The position numbers and the translations under genes are program-made. This document shows, piece after piece, positions 1-5,256 of a stretch of 5,256 nucleotides of DNA. The notes under the pieces are model-generated. The model was given only the letters and a program-made list of their open reading frames with translations, searched no databases and was not told where the DNA came from. The stretch's first letter is position 1. Every line of letters starts with the position of its first letter. Origin of the DNA: an uncultured Rhodospirillales bacterium (GTDB taxonomy: Bacteria > Pseudomonadota > Alphaproteobacteria > Rhodospirillales > Casp-alpha2); contig CALJEW010000367.1 in the NCBI GenBank assembly GCA_938074585.1, positions 1 through 5,256 on the forward strand. The letters are read 5' to 3'.

Positions 1-742
1 GGGGCAAGAAGACAAGCAATCCATTTTGCGTCATGGACCTCATACCGGCCATCATGGCTACGCCCAGAACAGCTTTATTCTTGACCATTTTTAGAACACC
101 AGCCCAATAATCAGCTCTGTCCATTTTTTCATGGCCTTCAGCATTACTGGCTTTTTCACCTGGGCCTAAAACAATTAAAATTGCCGCCGCTATGGCTAAA
201 ACGGGAAGAGCGTGGGTTGAAGCCACGCTAGACCATCCCATCCAGACCAAAAAAATACCCGCAGAAATGGGTGCAACAGCATCGCCAAAACTTGCACCTA
301 GAGCATGGATCGAAAGCGCATAACCTCTGTTCGTTGGGAACCGGTTGGATAGATAAGAAATTGCGGCTGGGTGCCATAGGTTATTAGTAATTCCAACAAT
401 GACAATTACCCCGTACAACCAAAACAAATTGGAATAAATGCTGGTACCAGCCAAGGCGATGGCACCAATAACAAGGGCAAGAAATTGTAATAAAATACGC
501 CGCCCAGTTAAATCGACAGCAAGCCCGCTACCAACATTAGCAACAAATGACGAGGCATGAAAAAGGGAGATCAATCCGCCCGTTTCCGCATAACTCAGCC
601 CCAGATCTTCTTTTATAAATGGCAATAGCACGTAAAAAGTGCCGATTATCCAATGGGTTGCAGAATGGCCAAGCGCCACTAAAAAAGCCGGGCCTTGGTC
701 ACGGCTTTGCATACCCGTCCATTTTTCAATATTTGCAAACAT
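1..742 (-). CDS. MFS transporter, FSR (fosmidomycin-resistance)-like, 3' end off window
   Basis: Predicted inner-membrane transporter of the major facilitator superfamily. My own minus-strand translation from ATG at 742 stays open to the left edge, giving 247 residues. It reads as one MFS half: hydrophobic segments at about 19-41, 53-75, 83-103, 105-125, 140-165 and 175-193, a polar charged linker at about 194-225, and the start of helix 7. A motif-A-like loop (GSGLAVDLTGRR, residues 71-82) lies between helices 2 and 3. The GHSATHW segment near residue 25, WHPAAISYL (123-131) and SIHALGASFGD (144-154) recall the Fsr family, where an HP pair and a glycine-rich helix 5 occur at similar places. 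The substrate cannot be told; Fsr relatives export drugs or small acids. There is no SD before the ATG; a second in-frame ATG (codon 11) also lacks one. It is transcribed divergently from the crotonase gene. The MFS call is firm, the FSR placement moderate. Confidence 0.88.
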   Translation of the reverse strand, partial: MFANIEKWTGMQSRDQGPAFLVALGHSATHWIIGTFYVLLPFIKEDLGLSYAETGGLISLFHASSFVANVGSGLAVDLTGRRILLQFLALVIGAIALAGTSIYSNLFWLYGVIVIVGITNNLWHPAAISYLSNRFPTNRGYALSIHALGASFGDAVAPISAGIFLVWMGWSSVASTHALPVLAIAAAILIVLGPGEKASNAEGHEKMDRADYWAGVLKMVKNKAVLGVAMMAGMRSMTQNGLLVFLP

Positions 743-752
743 AATGCACGTA

Positions 753-781
753 ATATTATCTGCGCAAACAGGGAGGAACAA
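753..781 (-). promoter_or_regulatory. Candidate sigma70-type promoter for the MFS gene
   Basis: On the minus strand, TTGTTC (776-781) and TAATAT (753-758) are separated by exactly 17 bases. Transcription would begin near 746, only about four bases before the ATG at 742, so the message would be nearly leaderless. That fits the absence of an SD there. AT-rich hexamers of this quality occur by chance, so the call is tentative. Confidence 0.3.
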
Positions 782-827
782 GTACCGACACAAATAAAAG
801 TCACCAATCGTTATTGCAGGACACGTA

Positions 828-857
828 TTGACCCGCCATGATGCGCCCAACTTTATT
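828..857 (+). promoter_or_regulatory. Candidate promoter for the crotonase gene
   Basis: TTGACC (828-833) matches the -35 consensus at five of six positions. It is followed after 18 bases by TTTATT (852-857), four of six to the -10 consensus. Transcription would start near 864, giving a short leader that just includes the SD at 866-870. No better pair was noticed in the divergent intergenic region 743-878. This is a motif match only. Confidence 0.25.
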
Positions 858-865
858 TACACAAC

Positions 866-870
866 AAGGA
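866..870 (+). promoter_or_regulatory. Ribosome binding site that fixes the crotonase start
   Basis: AAGGA lies eight bases before ATG 879. The longer reading frame opens with TTG at 828, which has no comparable SD and would add 17 residues (MTRHDAPNF...) that do not look like crotonase. The ATG at 879 is therefore preferred. Confidence 0.75.
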
Positions 871-878
871 ACCCAATA

Positions 879-1670
879 ATGAGAAATGTAACAGACCAGC
901 TAATTGTCAACAAAGAAAACGGCGTTGGAACGATTAAATTTAACAATCAAGCCCGCCGCAATGCAATGACGTTTGATATGTGGGAAGGCTTAGGGGTTGT
1001 TGTTGAAGACTTCAATGCGGACCCAGACGTTCGGGTGATTGTTGTTTCAGGCGAAGGCGGTAAAGCTTTTTGTGCAGGTGCCGATATTTCAGAGTTCGCA
1101 GAAAAACGTTCATCTGATGATGCTGTAGCTATTTATAACGCAGCAACAGATAGCTCAACCCAACTGTTAGCAACAGCAACTAAGCCAACAATCGCTAAAA
1201 TCGAAGGATTTTGCATTGGTGGCGGTATGGGCCTCGCCATGTGCTGCGATATCCGCATTGCAAATGAACAAGCAACATTTGCCGTTCCAGCTGCGAAACT
1301 AGGCTTAGGGTACAGAGGTGATGGTTTAAAGCGTTTGGTTGATGTTGTTGGACCATCATTTTCAAAGGAAATTTTTTATACAGCGCGCCAGTTCACTGCC
1401 CAAGAAGCCCTAACGATGGGATTGGTCAACCGTGTCATGCCACGCAACGTTTTGGGCAGCTACATTGATGACTATACTAAAACTATTGCCGGTAACGCTC
1501 CTATGACCGTTTCAGCTGCCCGCGTTGTCATTAATGAGCTTATGAAAGGTTCTGATTACGACGAAGCCTTAGCCAACAAAGCTGTTGATGATTGCTTTTC
1601 CAGTGAAGATTACAAAGAAGGACGCACCGCGTTTATGGAAAAGCGTAAGCCTGAGTTCAAAGGACGTTAA
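879..1670 (+). CDS. Enoyl-CoA hydratase/isomerase (crotonase) family protein
   Basis: Cytosolic crotonase-fold protein of 263 residues, the usual length for a single-domain member, expected to act on an acyl-CoA thioester. The CoA and oxyanion-hole elements are present: KAFCAGADISEF at residues 62-73 and IEGFCIGGGMGLAM at 108-121, followed by CDIRIA. The C-terminal part has the usual QFTAQEALTMGLVN segment (171-184) and a terminal helix that completes the fold. The two glutamates that act in rat mitochondrial enoyl-CoA hydratase (Glu144, Glu164) align with Gly118 and Ala138, so classical hydratase chemistry is doubtful. An unusual GLGYRGDG stretch follows at 142-149, with Asp148 where hydratases have Gly. 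It could be an isomerase, hydrolase, decarboxylase or a hydratase with other acid/base residues. The start at 879 is chosen for its SD. It is a single gene ending in a strong terminator and divergent from the MFS gene. Family is certain, reaction is not. Confidence 0.93.
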   Translation: MRNVTDQLIVNKENGVGTIKFNNQARRNAMTFDMWEGLGVVVEDFNADPDVRVIVVSGEGGKAFCAGADISEFAEKRSSDDAVAIYNAATDSSTQLLATATKPTIAKIEGFCIGGGMGLAMCCDIRIANEQATFAVPAAKLGLGYRGDGLKRLVDVVGPSFSKEIFYTARQFTAQEALTMGLVNRVMPRNVLGSYIDDYTKTIAGNAPMTVSAARVVINELMKGSDYDEALANKAVDDCFSSEDYKEGRTAFMEKRKPEFKGR

Positions 1671-1690
1671 TTAATATCTCCCATTAAACG

Positions 1691-1736
1691 CCGCCTTCAG
1701 AGTGCTTAAAACCTAGGCATTCGAAGGCGGTTTTTT
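1691..1736 (+). terminator. Rho-independent terminator after the crotonase gene
   Basis: A long hairpin lies 20 bases past the stop codon. CCGCCTTC (1691-1698) pairs with GAAGGCGG (1723-1730), and GAGTGC (1700-1705) pairs with GCATTC (1717-1722) with one G-T pair. A single bulged A sits at 1699 and the loop has 11 bases. Six T follow at 1731-1736. On the opposite strand the hairpin is followed only by CGTTTAA, so it could end the convergent four-gene operon too, but less efficiently. Confidence 0.93.
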
Positions 1737-1746
1737 ATGCCCAATA

Positions 1747-2409
1747 TCAATCAATCCATCTTGGCTCGTCCAAACCCAATTTACTTCCTGGCAAAATTCC
1801 CATCGCCGTATCGGCATTTGCTTGGTTTTCTTGAGCTATTTTTTCTAACGATGCTTTATACAATTCAGCTTGGCGGGCTAGGGGTACAATGGCGACGCCA
1901 TCGTCATCACCAATAACAATATCGCCGGGGCTGACAGCGCTTCCACCGCATGAAATCGCCCCATCGAGCGAACCCCCGAACCCTTTATGAGGGCCAGCCG
2001 CTGAAATTGAGCGGGTGAAGCAGGGGAAATCAAAATCTCGAATTTCAACAACATCCCGTATCGCACCATCGATAATGACACCCGCTATGCCACGCGACAT
2101 GGCGGCTCGTGTCATCATTCCGCCCCAAATGGCAGCATCTAAAAACCCGCCTCCGTCAGCCACAATAACTTCACCAGGATTTAAAAGCCCAATCGCTATG
2201 TGAAGGGCCGAGTTATCACCAACCATGGTTTTAACAGTTCGGGCTTGGCCAACCAAAATTGTTCCTGCTTTAACCGGTTTAATTACGCCCACCATAACAT
2301 TGGTGCGGTTCATGCAATCCCCCACAATTGGCGGTGGGATTTGTCGCCAAGCGTCTAATGTTTCTTTGGATAGGATTTCATAATCAATATGGTGGCGTAG
2401 AGTAGGCAT
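1747..2409 (-). CDS. RraA / HMG-aldolase-like family protein
   Basis: This 220-residue protein belongs to the RraA-like fold shared by the RNase E regulator RraA and the class II 4-hydroxy-4-methyl-2-oxoglutarate / 4-carboxy-4-hydroxy-2-oxoadipate aldolases. Its length fits the aldolase branch (about 220-240) better than true RraA (about 160). Visible signatures are GDCMNRTNVM near 30-39, the PGEVIVADGGG strand-turn at 78-88, and VIIDGAIRDVVEI at 111-123, where Arg118 and Asp119 are the expected pyruvate-binding and metal-binding pair. PGDIVIGDDDGVAIVP (161-176) is the conserved late segment. The Asp that starts the aldolase D-X20-R-D motif is Gly97 here (WGGMM, 95-99), so aldol cleavage is uncertain; decarboxylase or other lyase activity, or a binding role, is possible. 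ATG 2409 has TAAGGAA about eight bases upstream. It is the last gene of the operon, 14 bases after the aminotransferase. 'Demethylmenaquinone methyltransferase' is an old misannotation of this family. Confidence 0.85.
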   Translation of the reverse strand: MPTLRHHIDYEILSKETLDAWRQIPPPIVGDCMNRTNVMVGVIKPVKAGTILVGQARTVKTMVGDNSALHIAIGLLNPGEVIVADGGGFLDAAIWGGMMTRAAMSRGIAGVIIDGAIRDVVEIRDFDFPCFTRSISAAGPHKGFGGSLDGAISCGGSAVSPGDIVIGDDDGVAIVPLARQAELYKASLEKIAQENQANADTAMGILPGSKLGLDEPRWID

Positions 2410-2423
2410 GATAATTTCCTTAA

Positions 2424-3602
2424 TTAAGCTTTCGACAAACTTTCGATGGCCGCTGGAACGCCACCTTTTCCGTGTTGATATCCCAGCCTATTAAAAGCTA
2501 CTTCAATACTTCCCAAAGCACCCAAAACCATAGGCTCGTTGGCATGGCCCATGTGGCCAATGCGGAAGCTTTTTCCATTCAGCTTGCCCAAACCGTGCCC
2601 CAAAGAAACATTAAATTTATCACGGCAAAGTACCTGCAAATCATCTACGTTTATGCTGTCATCAATCAAAATCGTTGTCACACCATTGGCGCGCTCTTCC
2701 TCTTTCAATGAGTTCAGCTCGAATGGGCCATCTGATCCCCATACGCCAACCGCCGCGCGCACGGCATCGGCTAAGCGTTGGTGGCGGGCATAGGCCCCTT
2801 CCAAGGTTTCTTCAAATATCATATCCAGAGCTTCACGTAGACCCAAAATCGAATTAATCGGGCCCGTTCCACAATACCAACTGTAGTGAATAGCCCCCCG
2901 TCTAGTTTGCCAATTCCAGTAATTACGCGGAATTATGGTCGATTTACCAATTTCACGGGCTTTATCATTCGCTGCGGTGAAGCTAAGCCCCGGAGCCATC
3001 ATCAGGCCTTTTTGACAAGCTGCAATGGTCACATCGACACCCCAATCATCCATCCGAAACTCAGTTGTGACCAACGAAGCAATTGTATCAACCATGAATA
3101 ACGCCGGATGATTAGCCGAATCAATTGCTTTACGAACGGCGGGCACATTGCTGGTAACAGATGTCGCCGTATCGGTATGAACCATCAATACGGCTTTAAT
3201 TTTATGGTCTTTATCATCCAGTAAAGACCGTTCAACAGCGCTCGGGTCAACCCCACTCCGCCAATCACCGGGCATATACTGGCTTTTAAGCCCCAAGGAT
3301 TCCGCCATTAAGGACCATGAATTAGAGAACTGGCCCGTTTCAGGAACCAACACTAAATCGCCAGGGGACAATGTGTTTGATAAAGCCGCTTCCCATGCGC
3401 CATGACCGTTGGCTGCATAAATAAAAACTTCAGCCTTCGTTTGGAAAATTTTTTTCAGGTCTTCATGAACGCCTATGGATAATTCCATAAAGTCCGGGCC
3501 CGCATATTCCAATGCAGGCTGAGCCATAGCGCGCAATACCCGGTCCGGAATATTAGTCGGCCCCGGCGTCATTAAAAAATTCCATCCAGCACGAAATGTC
3601 AT
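2424..3602 (-). CDS. Class V PLP aminotransferase, alanine/serine-glyoxylate type
   Basis: Cytosolic PLP enzyme of 392 residues expected to move an amino group between an amino acid and a 2-oxo acid, probably glyoxylate or pyruvate. The N-terminal TPGPT (12-16) is the family's substrate loop. NGHGAWEA (65-72) binds the PLP phosphate and has His where many relatives have Thr, as in human AGT (SGHCALEA). VDTIAS (171-176) carries Asp172 for the pyridine nitrogen, CQKGLM (196-201) carries Lys198 for the Schiff base, and FRIGHMG (346-352) carries Arg347 for the substrate carboxylate. All catalytic residues are present, so it should be active. The frame opens with a TTG at 3626, but the SD AAGGAG lies inside that extension, so ATG 3602 is taken. 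It sits 30 bases after the dehydrogenase and 14 before the RraA-like gene. Alternatives are (S)-ureidoglycine-glyoxylate, serine-glyoxylate or aspartate-glyoxylate transaminase; the sequence does not decide. Confidence 0.92.
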   Translation of the reverse strand: MTFRAGWNFLMTPGPTNIPDRVLRAMAQPALEYAGPDFMELSIGVHEDLKKIFQTKAEVFIYAANGHGAWEAALSNTLSPGDLVLVPETGQFSNSWSLMAESLGLKSQYMPGDWRSGVDPSAVERSLLDDKDHKIKAVLMVHTDTATSVTSNVPAVRKAIDSANHPALFMVDTIASLVTTEFRMDDWGVDVTIAACQKGLMMAPGLSFTAANDKAREIGKSTIIPRNYWNWQTRRGAIHYSWYCGTGPINSILGLREALDMIFEETLEGAYARHQRLADAVRAAVGVWGSDGPFELNSLKEEERANGVTTILIDDSINVDDLQVLCRDKFNVSLGHGLGKLNGKSFRIGHMGHANEPMVLGALGSIEVAFNRLGYQHGKGGVPAAIESLSKA

Positions 3603-3611
3603 GTGCCGCGT

Positions 3612-3617
3612 CTCCTT
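3612..3617 (-). promoter_or_regulatory. Ribosome binding site that fixes the aminotransferase start
   Basis: AAGGAG on the minus strand lies nine bases before ATG 3602. A start at TTG 3626 would place this SD inside the coding region and add eight residues (MIKKETRH) with no family support. Confidence 0.8.
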
Positions 3618-3632
3618 TTTAATCAAATGTAT

Positions 3633-4694
3633 TTAAGCATCAAGCTCATTTAATACGGCTTTACCAAAGCTATCTGTAGAGCCCAATCCTTTTAAGTCGG
3701 GAGTAAGGTTCGCCGGGTTTGCCAATGCACTATCTACCGATTTAATAAACAACTCAGATGCTTGCGCAAGAGCATTACTACCATTTTTTTGGGCTAACCA
3801 GCCCATTAACATTGCAGCCGAGATCATTAAGGCCGATGGGTTTGCAACCCCTTGCCCTGCAATATCTGGTGCTGATCCGTGGGCGGCTTGCGCGATGGCC
3901 CGGTCCACACCTGCGTTAATGGACCCCCCAAGGCCTAATCCACCCGACAGTTCAGCCGCTTCATCTGACAAAATATCGCCAAACATATTGGTAGCAACAA
4001 TAACATCAAAGGTTTCAGGTTTGCGGATCAACAATGCGGCCATGGCATCTACAATCTGATCTTCAACTTCAACATCGGGGTAATCAGCAGCCACTTGTTG
4101 AGCGACAGAAAGGAAAAGCCCGTCCGTGATTTTAAGCACGTTCGCCTTATGAACAATGGTCACTTTTTTGCGCCGAGTGCGGGCTAACTCGAATGCAGAT
4201 ACGGCAATCCGCCGCGATCCCTCACGGGTAATTTTACGCATGCTCATGGCTAAATCTTCGGTAGGCATAAACTCACCTGTCCCCGCAAACATGGTTCGGT
4301 CTGCGTAAAATCCTTCGGTGTTCTCACGAACAACTACCAAATCCATTTCTTTTGCCATAGATTCAACACCCGGCCGGGTTTTGGCTGGGCGAATGTTGGC
4401 ATATAAATCCATCGCCATTCTTAGAACGGCAGAAATATTGATACCGCCCTGTTCTTTTGGTGGATATTTAAACGTACCAATAGGCCCTAATATAATACCA
4501 TCCGCGGCTTGAGCACTTTTTAGCACATGATCCGGAAGTGTTGTCCCTTCGGCTTTCAACGCATCGATGCCTATTGATTTTTCTTCAAACTCAAAGCCCA
4601 AATTAAACCTTTTGTTCAACGCAACTAAGGCTTTTTTGGTTGGAGCCATAATTTCTGGGCCAATGTCATCGCCCGGTAAAATTAAAATTTTCAT
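3633..4694 (-). CDS. Isocitrate/isopropylmalate dehydrogenase family protein (NAD-type, substrate unknown)
   Basis: Beta-decarboxylating dehydrogenase of 353 residues, expected to oxidise a (2R)-2-hydroxy acid bearing a 3-carboxylate and release CO2. PGDDIGPEI (7-15) is the family opening. Substrate arginines are visible at Arg92 and Arg102 (LRMAMDLYANIRP) and Arg123 (VVRENTEGFY), with catalytic Tyr130 and Lys183 (HKANV) and metal-binding Asp216, Asp240 and Asp244 (GDILSDEAAEL). HGSAPDIAGQG (272-282) has the Asp277-Ile278 pair that in Thermus isopropylmalate dehydrogenase (Asp278-Ile279) goes with NAD rather than NADP. The pocket residues Glu87, Leu90 and Leu91 of that enzyme correspond to Ile85, Ser88 and Ala89, so it is unlikely to be LeuB; nor does it match the S-x-N pair of bacterial isocitrate dehydrogenase. 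Tartrate, malate, a methylmalate or another hydroxy dicarboxylate are possible. ATG 4694 has AAGGA seven bases upstream. It lies 35 bases downstream of the rhodanese gene. Confidence 0.92.
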   Translation of the reverse strand: MKILILPGDDIGPEIMAPTKKALVALNKRFNLGFEFEEKSIGIDALKAEGTTLPDHVLKSAQAADGIILGPIGTFKYPPKEQGGINISAVLRMAMDLYANIRPAKTRPGVESMAKEMDLVVVRENTEGFYADRTMFAGTGEFMPTEDLAMSMRKITREGSRRIAVSAFELARTRRKKVTIVHKANVLKITDGLFLSVAQQVAADYPDVEVEDQIVDAMAALLIRKPETFDVIVATNMFGDILSDEAAELSGGLGLGGSINAGVDRAIAQAAHGSAPDIAGQGVANPSALMISAAMLMGWLAQKNGSNALAQASELFIKSVDSALANPANLTPDLKGLGSTDSFGKAVLNELDA

Positions 4695-4729
4695 GAGTTT
4701 CCTTATTGGGTTTATCGCTCAAAATTTAC

Positions 4730-5256
4730 TTATTTAAACACCTTGAATTCAGTTGTGCCATCACGCTCAATTTGACCGACTAAGTCAACTTCCCATGACA
4801 AATATTGTTCCATAGCTTGTTCAATGTCTTTGTCATCATCATCGAACTCATACGGTTTGTACCATAAATCAACTGGACCATCTGCCATATGTGAAAAGCC
4901 AAATTCCAAAGGGTTACCTTCGTCAATCCAAGCTTGAGTCCCGCCTTCTAAAACTTTCACATTCCGCCCTGACTTAAGAGCATCTGCCAATACTATTTCG
5001 GCAAAACTGCCATCGGCAGACGTTAATACTAACAAGTTGGCGTTTGGAATTTTGGATAAGTTTTCAGGCATGTTTGAACGCACAGCAAACCACGAACCCG
5101 GAATGTGTCCTTTATCCCGGTATTGCAAACTGGTCGCCATATCGACAACGATACAATTCCCAGCATTCAACGCTTTCGCTAGTTCATTTACAGAGAGTGA
5201 CGGAGTGGAATAATTGAGCGATATCGGTGCAGGCTTTTCTGGCGTATTGAACGAAG
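4730..5256 (-). CDS. Rhodanese-domain protein, C-terminal part (5' end off window)
   Basis: The frame is open from the right edge to TAA at 4730-4732, so at least 174 C-terminal residues are present. A TTG at 5170 would give 146 residues but cuts into the first helix of the domain, and the frame continues upstream (SVNELAKAL), so the real start lies outside. One rhodanese domain is seen, numbered from the edge: VVDMATS (36-42), YRDKGHIPGS (45-54) and VLEGGTQAW (101-109). The active-site loop, normally Cys-x-x-G-x-R, is TSADGSF (78-84), so this domain has no catalytic Cys and is probably structural or regulatory. An acidic tail follows with LWYKPYEFDDDDKD (130-143) and YLSWEVDL (151-158). This architecture recalls the last domain of long tandem-rhodanese sulfurtransferases, in which earlier domains carry the Cys; that part cannot be checked here. 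It is the first visible gene of the four-gene operon. Confidence 0.87.
   Translation of the reverse strand, partial: SFNTPEKPAPISLNYSTPSLSVNELAKALNAGNCIVVDMATSLQYRDKGHIPGSWFAVRSNMPENLSKIPNANLLVLTSADGSFAEIVLADALKSGRNVKVLEGGTQAWIDEGNPLEFGFSHMADGPVDLWYKPYEFDDDDKDIEQAMEQYLSWEVDLVGQIERDGTTEFKVFK

Noticed and set aside
751..758. TAATATTA palindrome in the divergent intergenic region as an operator
   Set aside because: It is only eight bases, fully AT, overlaps the candidate -10 hexamer, and has no second copy nearby.
828..878. TTG-initiated N-terminal extension of the crotonase (17 residues)
   Set aside because: It has no SD and no family-like residues, while ATG 879 has AAGGA at eight bases. The TTGACC there reads better as a possible -35 element.
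1878..2081. Small minus-strand frame inside the RraA-like gene
   Set aside because: It lies in another frame of a well-supported gene, with no recognisable domain.
2015..2203. Small plus-strand frame antisense to the RraA-like gene
   Set aside because: Composition is typical of an antisense shadow, and no SD or family was recognised.
2472..3101. Several plus-strand frames of 60-84 codons antisense to the aminotransferase
   Set aside because: They overlap one another and a conserved enzyme, and show no domain or plausible start context.
3603..3626. TTG-initiated extension of the aminotransferase (8 residues)
   Set aside because: It contains the SD that serves ATG 3602.
4318..4512. Plus-strand frame of 64 codons antisense to the dehydrogenase
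   Set aside because: It is a shadow of a conserved gene with no features of its own.
4730..5170. Rhodanese gene as a complete 146-residue protein starting at TTG 5170
   Set aside because: The frame is open to the window edge with further domain-like sequence, and the TTG lies inside the first helix of the domain with no SD seen.

Overview
The window looks like a stretch of chromosome from a free-living, probably alphaproteobacterial (marine or soil) bacterium. It has moderate GC (roughly 45% by eye), dense gene packing, mostly clear AAGGA-type ribosome binding sites, and protein families (FSR-like MFS transporter, crotonase, RraA-like protein, class V aminotransferase, isopropylmalate-dehydrogenase-like enzyme, rhodanese) whose wording resembles alphaproteobacterial homologues. 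The taxonomic guess is from family resemblance and memory only. I see no mobile element, CRISPR array, tRNA, rRNA or phage gene, and no stretch of 300 bases without a gene.

Layout. Bases 1-742 (minus strand) hold the first 247 residues of an MFS transporter whose C-terminal half lies beyond the left edge. A 136-base divergent intergenic region separates it from an enoyl-CoA hydratase/isomerase (crotonase) family gene on the plus strand (879-1670), which ends in a strong rho-independent terminator (1691-1736). The rest is a tight minus-strand run of four genes, read right to left: the C-terminal part of a rhodanese-domain protein (4730-5256, N-terminus off the window), an NAD-type beta-decarboxylating dehydrogenase (3633-4694), a class V PLP aminotransferase (2424-3602) and an RraA/HMG-aldolase-like protein (1747-2409). 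Gaps of 35, 30 and 14 bases and a good SD before each downstream gene point to one operon.

How they may work together. The dehydrogenase family oxidises and decarboxylates 2-hydroxy dicarboxylates. The aminotransferase belongs to the alanine/serine-glyoxylate fold. The RraA-like family includes aldolases and decarboxylases that release pyruvate, sometimes with glyoxylate-like partners. The rhodanese suggests a link to sulfur, for example mercaptopyruvate or persulfide. A small catabolic pathway for a hydroxy- or amino-dicarboxylate or a sulfur amino acid is a reasonable inference, but no substrate can be read from the sequence.

Four of the enzymes depart at key positions from the best-known members of their families. 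The crotonase lacks both hydratase glutamates. The RraA-like protein lacks the Asp of the D-X20-R-D motif. The dehydrogenase lacks the isopropylmalate side-chain pocket. The last rhodanese domain lacks the catalytic Cys. These departures make the region more interesting than its default annotations would suggest.
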